From Megasphaera stantonii (GTDB lineage: Bacteria > Bacillota > Negativicutes > Veillonellales > Megasphaeraceae): 64,000 nucleotides of DNA. Below the pieces are notes generated by a model. That model was not told the DNA's origin, did not search any database, and saw only the letters and a program-made list of their open reading frames with translations. Where the stretch lies: assembly GCF_003367905.1 (NCBI RefSeq), contig NZ_CP029462.1, positions 1,736,001-1,800,000 of the forward strand. Direction: 5' to 3'. A program made the position numbers and the translations under genes. Numbering within the stretch: position 1 is the stretch's first letter; the number at the start of each line of letters is the position of its first letter. Shown here piece after piece: positions 9,503 through 18,502 of the stretch.

Positions 9503-10966
9503 TCATGCGTCCCGGCCCAGCTCTTCGATGTGGGCTTTTACGCCGACTTCAGCCATGCGGTCGATGTGGGCCGTCACGGCGTCGGCAAATCCGGCGATAG
9601 CCGTCAGATCTTCGCCCCAGAAATCGCTGCGGCTCATGACGGCCCGTACGTATTCGGCTGTCGCCTTGGCGGCGTTTTCCTTGATGAAGGCTAGCTTTTC
9701 GGCGTCGTCGTGGATTTCATAGGTGTTGCCGGCGGCGCGGGCGCCGATGAGGCAGCCGTCGCCTTCTTCTGTCGAGCGGTAGAAGGCCAGCAGGGCCGCT
9801 AAGGAATAGGTCAGCCATTTCGGCAGCTTGCCCGTGGCGGCGACGCTGTCCTTGAAGGTCGGCAGGATGCGGCCCTTCCATTTGGAAATGGAGTTGAGGG
9901 AAATAGCTAGCAGGGCGTGGTTGACGAAGGGGTTTTCAAAACGTTCGTATACGGCCTTGGCGAAGGCTTCCGCCTTTTCCCGCGGCAAGTCGACAGTCGG
10001 CACGATTTCCCCGAACACCGTCTGGTCCAGAGAGCGGCGGACGACGGGGTCGGCCATGCACTGGCCGACGTAATCGAGGCCCGACAGGTAGGCGCCGAGG
10101 ACCATAGACGTATGAGCGCCGTTCAGGATGCGGACCTTCTGTTCTTTAAAGGCTTGGATATTATCGGTAAATTCGACGTGGAATTTGTCGGAGCCGATGG
10201 TAAATTTGTCAGCTAAGGACGGGTCGCCGATGACCCAGAGGGAGAACGGCTCGGCCTGGTCGAGGAGGGCGTCTTCGTAGCCCAGCTCTTCCTGAATGGC
10301 GTCGATATTGCCGGCCGGATAACCTGCGACGATGCGGTCGACGAGAGTGTCGACGAAGCGGCAGGCCGAAGCGAGCCAGGCGGTAAAGGCGTCGTCTAAG
10401 TTCCACAGGGCGGCGTATTGGAGGACGCAGCTTTTGAGGAGCTGGCCGTTGTCGTCGTTTAATTCTGTCGGCACCATGACCAGGCCCTTCTGTATGTCGC
10501 CTTGATAATAGGTATACCGTTCGTAGAGGAACTTCGTCAGCTTGGCCGGGAAGGTCGACGGCGGGCAGTCGGAGAACTGGTCGGCTTCGTTGTATGCGAT
10601 GCCGGCGTCGGTCGTATTGGAAATGACGAATTCCAGGGCGTCTTCATGAGCCAGGGCCATGAAGGCGTCGTATTCGTCGCGGGCGCTGATGACCGAATCG
10701 ATAGAGGTTATGACGCGGTTTTCCTTATATACCTGGCCGTCCTGCTGGCCGCGCAGGCAGACGGTGTAGATGTTGTTCTGCTTGGCAAAGCGGTCCGTCT
10801 TGCCCGAGCGGGGCAGGATGACGGCGATGTTGCCGTTAAAGTTGTTTTCTTCGTTGGCGATGTCGACGGCGTAGTCGGCAAAGGCCCGGAGGAACACGCC
10901 TTCGCCGAACTGCAGTATCTTGATCGGGCGGGACGGGCGCGTATAGAGTTCGCTTACATTTTTCAT
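9503..10966 (-). CDS. uxaB: Tagaturonate reductase (altronate oxidoreductase)
   Basis: NAD-dependent reductase making altronate from tagaturonate; member of the mannitol/polyol long-chain dehydrogenase family. It has 487 residues. The N-terminal segment IKILQFGEGVFLRAFADYAVD carries the nucleotide-binding GEGVFLRAF motif, and KVRILNGAHTSMV is the family catalytic lysine region. A strong AGGAGAAGGA precedes the ATG. It lies between uxaC (28 nt upstream) and uxaA. Fructuronate reductase (uxuB) is a homologue, but the adjoining uxaA supports the altronate branch. Confidence 0.92.
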   Translation of the reverse strand: MKNVSELYTRPSRPIKILQFGEGVFLRAFADYAVDIANEENNFNGNIAVILPRSGKTDRFAKQNNIYTVCLRGQQDGQVYKENRVITSIDSVISARDEYDAFMALAHEDALEFVISNTTDAGIAYNEADQFSDCPPSTFPAKLTKFLYERYTYYQGDIQKGLVMVPTELNDDNGQLLKSCVLQYAALWNLDDAFTAWLASACRFVDTLVDRIVAGYPAGNIDAIQEELGYEDALLDQAEPFSLWVIGDPSLADKFTIGSDKFHVEFTDNIQAFKEQKVRILNGAHTSMVLGAYLSGLDYVGQCMADPVVRRSLDQTVFGEIVPTVDLPREKAEAFAKAVYERFENPFVNHALLAISLNSISKWKGRILPTFKDSVAATGKLPKWLTYSLAALLAFYRSTEEGDGCLIGARAAGNTYEIHDDAEKLAFIKENAAKATAEYVRAVMSRSDFWGEDLTAIAGFADAVTAHIDRMAEVGVKAHIEELGRDA

Positions 10967-10993
10967 AGGTCTGTCCTTCTCCTGTGCTGAAAT

Positions 10994-12403
10994 TTACATC
11001 TTAAAGCCGAAGTAGGCCGCTACGTTGTTGTAGCAAATATCTTCGACGAGCTGGCGGAGAGCGTCTTCGTCGTTAGGATATTCGCCGTTTTCTACGAGAT
11101 TGCCGATCCAGTTGCAGAGGATGCGGCGATAGTATTCGTGGCGGGCGTAGGACAGGAAGGAACGGGAGTCGGTCAGCATGCCGAGGATGTTGCCGAAGAC
11201 GGACAGGTTGGCGATGCTGGTCATCTGGTCGATCATGCCCTGTTTCGTATCGTTGAACCACCAGGCTGCGCCCTGCTGGATCTTGCCGCGGGCTTCCGGT
11301 CCCTGGAAGCAGCCGATAATCGTGCCGATCATGGCGTTGTCCGACGGCGTGCCCGAGTAGAGGATCGTTTTCGGCAGGATGCCCAGTTCATGCAGATGGT
11401 CGAGGAAGGCTGCCAGGCCCTTGCCGCAGTTGCCGGCGGCGATGCTGTCGAAGCCCGTGTCGGGGCCGAGCTTTTTGTACATTTCCGTGTTCAGGTCGCG
11501 GAGCGTCGCGAAGTGGAGCTGCATAACCCAGCCGCGTTTGTAGTATTCGCCGGCTAAATAGGTGAGGACAGCCGTTTTGTAGGCTTCCGTTTCTTCAACT
11601 GTTACGGCTTCGCCGCTGAATGCCTTGGTCATGATGGCATCGACTTCGTCTTCGCTGGCCGGGCGGCAAAATACGTATTCGATGGCGTGGTCCGTAGCGC
11701 GGCAGCCCATGTCTTCGAAGAAGGCGATGCGCTTGTCCATGGCCGTGCGGATGTCGGCGAAGGTCTTGATTTCCACGCCGGCAGCTTCGCCGAGGCGGGC
11801 CATGTATTCGGCGTAGCCGGCCTTATCGATGTTCAGCAGCTTGTCGGGGCGCATAGCCGGATATACCTTGGCGCTGCAGGTCTGCTCTTCTTTCAGCTTC
11901 TGATGCCATTTCAAATCGTCGGCCGGGTCGTCGGTCGTGCAGATGACCTTGACGTTGGACTGTTTGATGAGGCCCTGGACGCCCATGTCGGCGTCTTTCA
12001 GCTTAGCGTTGCACTTTTTGAAGACTTCTTCGGCGTTCTTTTCATTGAGCGGTTCGGTAATGCCGAAGTAGCGCTGCAGCTCTAAATGGCTCCAATGATA
12101 GAGGGGATTGCCAATAGCTCTTGGAAGCGCTTTCGCGTATTCGACGAATTTTTCCAAATCCGTCGATTCCTTGCCGGTAATCTTTTCTTCCGGCGTGCCG
12201 TTGGAGCGGATGAGACGCCATTTATAATGGTCGCCGCCGAGCCATACCTCCGTAATGCTGTTAAAATGGCGGTCTTCTGCGATTTCCTGAGGGGAAATGT
12301 GGCAGTGGTAATCGATGATCGGCATCGTTTCAGCGTAGTTGTGGAACAGGCGGCGAGCCGTTTCCGTTTCTAATAAAAAGTCTTTGTCCATGAATTGTTT
12401 CAT
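10994..12403 (-). CDS. uxaC: Uronate (glucuronate/galacturonate) isomerase
   Basis: First enzyme of the pathway, isomerising galacturonate to tagaturonate and glucuronate to fructuronate. It has 469 residues, the usual length of this amidohydrolase-fold family. The metal-binding IDYHCHISPQEIAED is near residue 30; other family segments are GWVMQLHFATLRDLN and RQLVEDICYNNVAAYFG at the end. It is the promoter-proximal gene; AAAGGAGA lies upstream of the ATG, and the operator overlaps its transcription start. Confidence 0.95.
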   Translation of the reverse strand: MKQFMDKDFLLETETARRLFHNYAETMPIIDYHCHISPQEIAEDRHFNSITEVWLGGDHYKWRLIRSNGTPEEKITGKESTDLEKFVEYAKALPRAIGNPLYHWSHLELQRYFGITEPLNEKNAEEVFKKCNAKLKDADMGVQGLIKQSNVKVICTTDDPADDLKWHQKLKEEQTCSAKVYPAMRPDKLLNIDKAGYAEYMARLGEAAGVEIKTFADIRTAMDKRIAFFEDMGCRATDHAIEYVFCRPASEDEVDAIMTKAFSGEAVTVEETEAYKTAVLTYLAGEYYKRGWVMQLHFATLRDLNTEMYKKLGPDTGFDSIAAGNCGKGLAAFLDHLHELGILPKTILYSGTPSDNAMIGTIIGCFQGPEARGKIQQGAAWWFNDTKQGMIDQMTSIANLSVFGNILGMLTDSRSFLSYARHEYYRRILCNWIGNLVENGEYPNDEDALRQLVEDICYNNVAAYFGFKM

Positions 12404-12454
12404 AATGTAATGCGTCTCCTTTCATGTTTTCGACGGTATCTCTGCTAACTTTAC

Positions 12455-12468
12455 TGTAAGCACTTACA
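12455..12468. promoter_or_regulatory. Operator for the LacI regulator at the uxa promoter
   Basis: A perfect 14-bp palindrome TGTAAGCACTTACA, about 12 bp downstream of the -10 box of the uxaC promoter and so over the transcription start. Its form suits a LacI-family repressor, and the divergent gene encodes one. Binding is inferred. Confidence 0.7.
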
Positions 12469-12480
12469 TTTGTTACTGTA

Positions 12481-12509
12481 AATGTACTACGGAAGAACAT
12501 GGTTGTCAA
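12481..12509 (-). promoter_or_regulatory. Promoter of the uxaC-uxaB-uxaA-transporter operon
   Basis: Minus strand TTGACA (12509-12504), 17-nt spacer, TACATT (12486-12481). The leader of about 70 nt carries the operator and ends with AAAGGAGA before uxaC. Confidence 0.82.
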
Positions 12510-12682
12510 CGCAATATGCCGCAATTGTATAGGAATAGAAAAAATAAGGCGTTTTCATGCGTTTATCTCATTAAAAATTATGTGAAAAAACTATCAAAGT
12601 GTTGGAAAATAGATTCCTCTTCGCTATATATCTTGGAAAAACAGGGGATTTTTTCTCTGGACAGCGTAAAAAATAACTTTTG

Positions 12683-12697
12683 TATAAAGCGCTTACA
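12683..12697. promoter_or_regulatory. Second LacI-type operator, before the regulator gene
   Basis: TATAAAGCGCTTACA has the AAGCGCTT core and one half-site (CTTACA) identical to the uxa operator. It sits about 35 bp upstream of a TATAAT (12730-12735) that may be the -10 of the regulator gene; no good -35 is visible. This suggests autoregulation. The rest of the 12404-12805 gap holds no gene that I can see. Confidence 0.5.
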
Positions 12698-12805
12698 ATG
12701 AATAAGCTATCCCATTGCCATTTTTATGCTATAATATGGTAAAGCGCCGCGGCAGAGGCTGCGGCGGCGAGATTTTACGAGCAATACAAGAGGAATGATA
12801 CGTTC

Positions 12806-13801
12806 ATGAATATAACGATTTACGATATTGCCCAGAAATGCGGCGTGTCTATCGCGACGGTATCGCGAGTGCTCAACGGCAGCAGCCGCGTCAGCGAAAA
12901 GACCCGTGCCCGCATTCTGGAAGTCATGAAGGACATGGGGTACAAGCCCAATCCCTTTGCCCGCGGCTTGGGCCTTGATTCCATGAAAATCGTCGGCGTA
13001 ATTTGTACAGATGTAGCCGATATTTTTTATGCCCGCGCCGTGTCGCTGCTGGAAGAGGGCCTGCGCCGCCACAACCTGGACGTCATGCTGTCCAATACGG
13101 GCGAGGACCGGGGCCGCAACAGCAAGTACATCACGGATATGACGGCCAAGCACGTCGACGCCATCATCACGATCGGCACGCCCTTTTCGTCGGAAAAGGA
13201 TATACGGCAGCTGCAGCAGGTCGCGGAATCTGTCCCGGTCATTACGATCAACTGCGACTATCATCTGCCGAACATGTACAGCGTCGTCTGCAATGAAAAG
13301 GAAGGCATGCGCAAGCTCGTCCATTGGCTGGCGGAAAAGGGATGCCGCAAGCCGGCGTATTTATACGATTTCCTGACCTACAGCGGCCGCCATAAGCTCG
13401 ACGGATTTTATCAGGGCTGCCGGGAATTGAAACTGGACGTGTCGGACGAGCGGATCTGCCAGATCGAGCGGACCCTCGAGGCGGCGGAAGCCAGCGTCGA
13501 CCGCCTCGTCGCATCGCAGTGCGAATTCGACGCCATTCTGACGTCGGAAGACGTGCTGGCCGTCGGCGCCCAGCGGGCTATGCTGCGCAGCGGCATGAAC
13601 GTGCCCGTCGTCGGCTGGAACAATTCGATTCTGGCCCAGTGCGCTACGCCGACCTTGTCGAGCGTAGACAATAAGCTGGCCAGTCTCTGCGCCGCCGCCG
13701 TCAATTTGGTAATTACCTTGACAGAAAACGGCGGAGACGCCGTGCCGGTGCGGACGGAATTCAGCGCCGATCTGGTAGAACGAGAAAGCTTCCGCCTGTA
13801 A
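12806..13801 (+). CDS. LacI-family transcriptional regulator of hexuronate genes
   Basis: 331 residues with an N-terminal LacI helix-turn-helix (TIYDIAQKCGVSIATVSRVLNG, residues 4-25), the hinge helix NPFARGL, then a periplasmic-binding-protein-like effector domain. It is divergent from the uxa operon, and palindromes of LacI type lie in the shared gap. An intermediate such as KDG or a hexuronate is a plausible effector, but this cannot be read from sequence. The ribosome site is AAGAGGAA. Confidence 0.9.
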   Translation: MNITIYDIAQKCGVSIATVSRVLNGSSRVSEKTRARILEVMKDMGYKPNPFARGLGLDSMKIVGVICTDVADIFYARAVSLLEEGLRRHNLDVMLSNTGEDRGRNSKYITDMTAKHVDAIITIGTPFSSEKDIRQLQQVAESVPVITINCDYHLPNMYSVVCNEKEGMRKLVHWLAEKGCRKPAYLYDFLTYSGRHKLDGFYQGCRELKLDVSDERICQIERTLEAAEASVDRLVASQCEFDAILTSEDVLAVGAQRAMLRSGMNVPVVGWNNSILAQCATPTLSSVDNKLASLCAAAVNLVITLTENGGDAVPVRTEFSADLVERESFRL

Positions 13802-13833
13802 GGGATAGGGGCGGAGAAACGAGGACAGGATAT

Positions 13834-14922
13834 ATGAAAATTCAGGATATACGCGTCGGGAAGGTGAGTATTCCCTTAAAGACGCCCTTTAAAACGGCCC
13901 TGCGGCGCGTCGATACGGCAGAGGATTTGATCGTGCAGGTGCGGGCTGACGATGGTTCCGTCGGCTACGGCAATGCGCCGGCGACGGTCGTCATTACCGG
14001 CGACAGCCACGAGTCCGTCGCGGCGGCGATCCTTCATACGATCGGGCCGAAGCTCGTCGGCCGGGATATCGACGACAGGGAAGAGATATTGCAGGCTATC
14101 CAGTCGGCTATGGTCCACAATACGTCGGCTAAGGCCGCCCTGGACATGGCCGTCCACGACTTGTTCGGCCAGCGGTACGGCATGCCGCTGCACCGCTTTT
14201 TCGGCGGGGCGAGATGCCGCGTCGTATCGGATTTGACAGTCAGCGTCAACGAGCCCGCCGTGATGGCCGCCGACGCGCGCCGTGCCGTCGCCGCCGGGTA
14301 TCGCCATATCAAGGTCAAAGTCGGCCTCGACGGAGCCGAAGATTTCCGGCGCGTCCAAGCTGTGCGGCAGGCTGTCGGGCCGGATATTTCCATCCGCCTC
14401 GACGCCAATCAGGGCTGGAAGCCGAAGGAAGCCGTGCGGCTCATCCGCCGTATGGAGGATGCGGGACTGGACATCGAATTGGTCGAGCAGCCCGTGGCGG
14501 CCTGGGATTTCGAAGGGCTGAAGCAGGTGACGGATCATGTCGATACGGATGTCATGGCCGACGAGAGCGCTTTCAGCCTCCGCGACGTCTTCCGCCTGTT
14601 GTCCATGCGGGCCTGCGACCTCATCAACGTCAAGCTCATGAAGGCCGGCGGCCTGGGCCCGGCGGCAAAGATAGCGGCCCTGGCCGAAAGCGCCGGCGTC
14701 GGCTGCATGATGGGCTGCATGCTTGAGAGCAAGGTCGGCATTACGGCGGCGGCAGCCTTGTCGGCCGGCCGGACCGTATTCGTCAAAAACGACCTGGACG
14801 CTGCCGATTTGATGGCCAGCGACCCCGTAGAAGGCGGCATATCCTATGAGGCGAATGAGCTCGTCCTGCCGGAACGGCCGGGCCTGGGCATTACAGGCGT
14901 CAAAGGGTGGAAAGAACTGTAA
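13834..14922 (+). CDS. Dipeptide epimerase (L-Ala-D/L-Glu epimerase type)
   Basis: Enolase-superfamily enzyme of 362 residues. The N-terminal capping domain is followed by a barrel with the epimerase pattern: KVKVG (KxK base), DANQGW and VEQPV metal ligands, MADES, KLMKAGG with the second catalytic lysine, and GCMLESKVG, which is typical of Ala-Glu epimerases in murein-peptide recycling. It follows the LacI gene by 32 nt and may share its transcript, although a link with uronates is not obvious. Confidence 0.85.
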   Translation: MKIQDIRVGKVSIPLKTPFKTALRRVDTAEDLIVQVRADDGSVGYGNAPATVVITGDSHESVAAAILHTIGPKLVGRDIDDREEILQAIQSAMVHNTSAKAALDMAVHDLFGQRYGMPLHRFFGGARCRVVSDLTVSVNEPAVMAADARRAVAAGYRHIKVKVGLDGAEDFRRVQAVRQAVGPDISIRLDANQGWKPKEAVRLIRRMEDAGLDIELVEQPVAAWDFEGLKQVTDHVDTDVMADESAFSLRDVFRLLSMRACDLINVKLMKAGGLGPAAKIAALAESAGVGCMMGCMLESKVGITAAAALSAGRTVFVKNDLDAADLMASDPVEGGISYEANELVLPERPGLGITGVKGWKEL

Positions 14923-14928
14923 TTTCAG

Positions 14929-14958
14929 TTGACACTGCCTTTTGCCATATCCTATAAT
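14929..14958 (+). promoter_or_regulatory. Promoter of trmB-ftsW-uraA
   Basis: TTGACA, 18-nt spacer, TATAAT, starting 6 nt after the epimerase stop. The trmB start lies about 63 nt past the likely transcription start. Confidence 0.8.
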
Positions 14959-15027
14959 AATACGAGTATTACAGGCTGATTTCGCGTGGAATCAGCCTCT
15001 TTATATACGCAGATAAAGGAGGAACTC

Positions 15028-15702
15028 ATGCGTTTACGGAGAAAACCGTGGATTGACGAGGCCATTTTGGATTACGCTTCGTTCGTCCACTTGGAACATT
15101 GTGAAGAACATAAAGGAAAATGGCGGGAGCTGTTCGAAGATCCGGACAAGCCCCTGTGGGTAGAGCTCGGCACGGGCAAGGGGAATTTCATTTCCCAAAT
15201 GGCCCAGCTCCATCCGGAAGCAAATTTCATCGGCATTGAAATCCAGGTCGGCGTCCTGTATTACGCCGGCAAGAAATGCGCCGCCGCCGAGGTGAACAAC
15301 GTCCACCTGCTGCGGTTCGACGTGGCCCGTTTGGAAGAAATCTTCGCGCCCGGCGAGGTATCCCGCTTTTTTATCAATTTCTGCGACCCCTGGCCGAAGA
15401 AGCGCCACGCCAAGCGCCGCCTGACGTACCGCGATTTTCTCGACCGCTACGCCCGTCTGCTGGCGGAGGGCGGCCGCATCGATTTTAAATCTGACAACGC
15501 GGGCTTGTTCGACTTTACGCTGGAAGAATTTAAGGAACGGCAGTGGCAGCTGTCGGAAGTGACGTACGACCTTCATCACAGCGATATCGTCAACGAAGCG
15601 ATGACCGAATACGAAGCAAAATTCAGCGCGAAAGGACAGCCTATTTTTCATTGCGCGGCTATGCCGCCGGCCGGAGGAATAGGTCATGACGAAGGAAACT
15701 AA
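15028..15702 (+). CDS. trmB: tRNA (guanine46-N7)-methyltransferase
   Basis: SAM-dependent methyltransferase that modifies G46 in the tRNA variable loop. It has 224 residues. ELGTGKGNFI is the SAM-binding loop, and NFCDPWPKKRHAKRRL is the TrmB signature with catalytic Asp and substrate-binding residues. The ATG at 15028 follows AAAGGAGG; an in-frame GTG 42 nt upstream has no ribosome site. The end overlaps the next gene by 17 nt. Confidence 0.95.
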   Translation: MRLRRKPWIDEAILDYASFVHLEHCEEHKGKWRELFEDPDKPLWVELGTGKGNFISQMAQLHPEANFIGIEIQVGVLYYAGKKCAAAEVNNVHLLRFDVARLEEIFAPGEVSRFFINFCDPWPKKRHAKRRLTYRDFLDRYARLLAEGGRIDFKSDNAGLFDFTLEEFKERQWQLSEVTYDLHHSDIVNEAMTEYEAKFSAKGQPIFHCAAMPPAGGIGHDEGN

Positions 15703-16924
15703 AGAACTGCGGCGGACCTACTGGGCCCTGCTGACGGCCTTTGCCCTGCTGGTCGCTATGGGCATGGCCAACGTATTCAGCGCGACCTTCGTGTCCGACG
15801 GCGTTCACGGCCGGTTTTTCAATCACCTGATGCGCCAGGCCATTTTTTTCGCCGTCGGGCTGGGGCCGGCGCTTTTCCTGTATAAAAAAGATTACCGCAT
15901 ATGGCGGAACTATACGAAGTGGATTATCATCGGAGCCGTCGTCCTCCTGCTGATCGTCTTTCCCATCGGCATCGTCGTCAACGGCGCGCGCCGCTGGATC
16001 GGCGTCGCCGGATTTACCTTTCAGCCGTCGGAGGTGGCGAAGCTGGCCGGTATTTTGTATGCGGCGTCCCATCTGGCCGACTTCTTGGAAAAGCGCAGGC
16101 CTATTGAATTTTTATACCGCCTGTCTCATGCTAAAGACGTCGTATTCTGGCGGCGGCTGCGGTTTGTGCCCCATATCGCCCTATGGGGGCCGCTGCTCAT
16201 GTTCCTATTGGTCATGGAACAGCCCGACGCCGGCACGGCCTTTGTCATCCTGGCGATTCCGGCGGTCATGGTCTTTGCCGGCGGCGCGCGCCTGTCCCAT
16301 ATCAAGTGGCACTGCGCCGTACTGGGCGGCGGCGCGCTGCTGTACCTGTTGTCGGCGCCGTACCGCATGAACCGCATCATCGCCTGGCTCGACCCTTGGG
16401 AATATGAAAAGACTCTGGGCTACCAGACGGTGCAGAGCCTCATCGCCATTGGCTCCGGCGGCATCCTGGGACAAGGCATCGGCGACGGCGTCAGCAAATT
16501 CAGCTATCTGCCCGAAGCCCATACGGACTTTGCCTTTGCCATACTGGCCCAGGAATGGGGTCTGCGCGGGTCTATTTTTATCCTGCTCCTGTTCTGTACG
16601 GTCGTCTACTTCGGGGCCATGACGGCCTGGAACTGCCGGGATAAATTCGGCATGTTTACGGCCTTGGGCATTACGCTGTATTTCGGCGGCCAGGGCTTTA
16701 TCAACATCGGCATGGTCTGCGGCGTCCTGCCCGTCGTCGGCGTGCCCCTGCCCTTTATCAGCTACGGCGGCACGTCCCTGGTAGTCAACATGGCGGCGGC
16801 GGCCCTGCTGCTCAACATTTGCCGGCAAAATTACAAACAGGCCATGGAGCGGGCCGCGGCGGAACCGCAGCCTGTTCTGCGGTCCATGAAGGAAGAAACG
16901 CGCAGCCGCTTTCCCCTGCGCTGA
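15686..16924 (+). CDS. FtsW/RodA/SpoVE-family SEDS glycosyltransferase
   Basis: Polytopic SEDS protein of 412 residues that polymerises peptidoglycan glycan strands with a partner class B PBP. Recognisable are LPEAHTDFAFAILAQEWG in the extracytoplasmic loop and GVPLPFISYGGTSLV near the end. About ten membrane segments are apparent. The sequence does not settle whether it acts in division or elongation; the PBP partner is not adjacent. It overlaps trmB, and GGAGGAA precedes its ATG. Confidence 0.9.
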   Translation: MTKETKELRRTYWALLTAFALLVAMGMANVFSATFVSDGVHGRFFNHLMRQAIFFAVGLGPALFLYKKDYRIWRNYTKWIIIGAVVLLLIVFPIGIVVNGARRWIGVAGFTFQPSEVAKLAGILYAASHLADFLEKRRPIEFLYRLSHAKDVVFWRRLRFVPHIALWGPLLMFLLVMEQPDAGTAFVILAIPAVMVFAGGARLSHIKWHCAVLGGGALLYLLSAPYRMNRIIAWLDPWEYEKTLGYQTVQSLIAIGSGGILGQGIGDGVSKFSYLPEAHTDFAFAILAQEWGLRGSIFILLLFCTVVYFGAMTAWNCRDKFGMFTALGITLYFGGQGFINIGMVCGVLPVVGVPLPFISYGGTSLVVNMAAAALLLNICRQNYKQAMERAAAEPQPVLRSMKEETRSRFPLR

Positions 16925-16942
16925 TTGCATTAGGAGGAATAT

Positions 16943-18211
16943 ATGGAACAACGAAGGATTATTCACGTAGAGGAACGGCTGCCCCTGCTGCCGACGATTC
17001 CTCTTAGCTTGCAGCATTTGTTTGCCATGTTCGGCTCGACGGTGCTCGTGCCGTTCCTGCTGCACGTAGATCCGGCGACGGCCCTGTTTATGAACGGCAT
17101 CGGCACGCTCATTTACCTGACCATCTGCAAATGGCGGCTGCCGGCGTACCTAGGCTCGAGCTTTGCCTTTATCTCGCCAGTCTTGGCCGTCTGCGCCGTG
17201 CCGGGCATGTCCTACGGCGACGCCCAAGGGGGCTTCATCGTCTTTGGCCTGTCCTTTATCGTCATTGCGGCTCTCGTCGACAAAATCGGCACGAAGTGGA
17301 TCGACGTCCTCTTCCCGCCGGCGGCGATGGGCTCTATCGTAGCCATCATCGGCCTGGAGCTGGCGCCCCTGGCTATGACCATGTCGGGCTATATAGGCGA
17401 AGCCCAGGGCATGTCCAACGAAACGGCTATGATTATCTCGACCTTTACGCTTATCGTTACGATTCTCACCAGCGTACTGGGCCGCGGATTTTTAGGCATC
17501 ATTCCCATCCTGGTCGGCGTCGTCGCCGGCTATATCCTGTCGTATTTCATGGGCGTCGTCGACTTGAGCCACGTACAGGAAACACCGTGGTTTGCCTTCC
17601 CGACGTTTTACAAGCCGGAGTTTAACCTCAGCGCTATCATGATGATTATGCCGGCCCTGTTCGTCGTACTGGCCGAGCACCTGGGACACCTCTTCGTGAC
17701 CAGCGACATCGTCAGCCGCGACCTCATCAAAGACCCGGGCCTGCACCGCTCCCTCTTTGCCGACGGCGTGTCCAACGTCCTGTCGGGCCTTCTCGGCTCG
17801 ACGCCGAATACGACGTACGGCGAAAACATGGGCGTCATGGCCATTACAGGCGTATACAGCACCTGGGTTATCGGCGGTGCCGCCGTCTTCGCCATCATCT
17901 TTTCCTTTATCGGCAAGATAGCCGCCCTCATCCACGCCATTCCGACGCCGGTCATGGGCGGCGTGTGCATTCTCCTGTTCGGCTTCATTGCCGCGTCGGG
18001 CCTGCGCATGCTCGTCGAAAAGAAGGTCGACTACACCCGGTCAAAGAACCTCATCCTCACGGCTGTGACGATGATTTCCGGCCTCAGCGGCGCGACCATC
18101 GTCTTCGGCCCCGTCCAGCTCAAGGGCATGGGCCTCGCGACAGTCGTCGCCATGATACTGAGCCTCGTCTTCCTGCTCTTTGAACGGCTCCATTGGGCCA
18201 ATAAAAATTAA
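16943..18211 (+). CDS. uraA: Uracil permease (NCS2 family)
   Basis: Proton-coupled nucleobase symporter with 14 predicted membrane segments, 422 residues. LQHLFAMFGSTVLVP near the N terminus and VLAEHLGHLFVTSDIV, followed by GSTPNTTYGENMGVMA, match the uracil branch of NCS2, including the substrate-binding glutamates. It is the last gene of the trmB-ftsW-uraA unit, starting 18 nt after ftsW, and is closed by a terminator. No pyrimidine-responsive leader is visible directly before it. Confidence 0.92.
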   Translation: MEQRRIIHVEERLPLLPTIPLSLQHLFAMFGSTVLVPFLLHVDPATALFMNGIGTLIYLTICKWRLPAYLGSSFAFISPVLAVCAVPGMSYGDAQGGFIVFGLSFIVIAALVDKIGTKWIDVLFPPAAMGSIVAIIGLELAPLAMTMSGYIGEAQGMSNETAMIISTFTLIVTILTSVLGRGFLGIIPILVGVVAGYILSYFMGVVDLSHVQETPWFAFPTFYKPEFNLSAIMMIMPALFVVLAEHLGHLFVTSDIVSRDLIKDPGLHRSLFADGVSNVLSGLLGSTPNTTYGENMGVMAITGVYSTWVIGGAAVFAIIFSFIGKIAALIHAIPTPVMGGVCILLFGFIAASGLRMLVEKKVDYTRSKNLILTAVTMISGLSGATIVFGPVQLKGMGLATVVAMILSLVFLLFERLHWANKN

Positions 18212-18225
18212 AAAAATATGCAAAG

Positions 18226-18254
18226 GACCTGCTGCATGGGCGGCAGGTCTTTTA
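18226..18254 (+). terminator. Terminator after uraA
   Basis: GACCTGCTGC pairs with GCGGCAGGTC (one G-U pair), 4-nt loop, then TTTTA. It lies 14 nt past the stop codon. Confidence 0.88.
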
Positions 18255-18353
18255 TTATGGAAGACGGCGGGCTGCGGCCGCACGATATAGGACTGTTGAG
18301 ATAAGGGAAACGTTAAAGAACATGACAAAATGATTTCTTTCTGACGATACGCA

Positions 18354-18379
18354 AGGGACTCGAAAGAGTCCTCTTTTTT
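18354..18379 (+). terminator. Isolated terminator upstream of hydE
   Basis: GGGACTC, GAAA loop, GAGTCCT, then CTTTTTT. It lies 100 nt beyond the uraA terminator and ahead of the hydE promoter, with no gene between; it may end readthrough or a short RNA. Confidence 0.75.
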
Positions 18380-18419
18380 CGTCTTCTATACAATGGGGAG
18401 GAAGGTGTGAAAAACGGGC

Positions 18420-18448
18420 TTGATAAATCGCGGCGGTCATAGTATTAT
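18420..18448 (+). promoter_or_regulatory. Promoter of hydE
   Basis: TTGATA, 17-nt spacer, TATTAT. The -10 region shares GTCATAGTATTATC with the promoter at 20960. Confidence 0.75.
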
Positions 18449-18502
18449 CGGATTACGAAAATGATTCCTAATCCACTGTGCAATCGCAAAGGAGGGAGCG
18501 CT

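Noticed and set aside
18461-18502. Longer N terminus for HydE
   Set aside because: The upstream ATG lacks a ribosome site and lies about where transcription should start; the ATG at 18503 has AAAGGAGGG.
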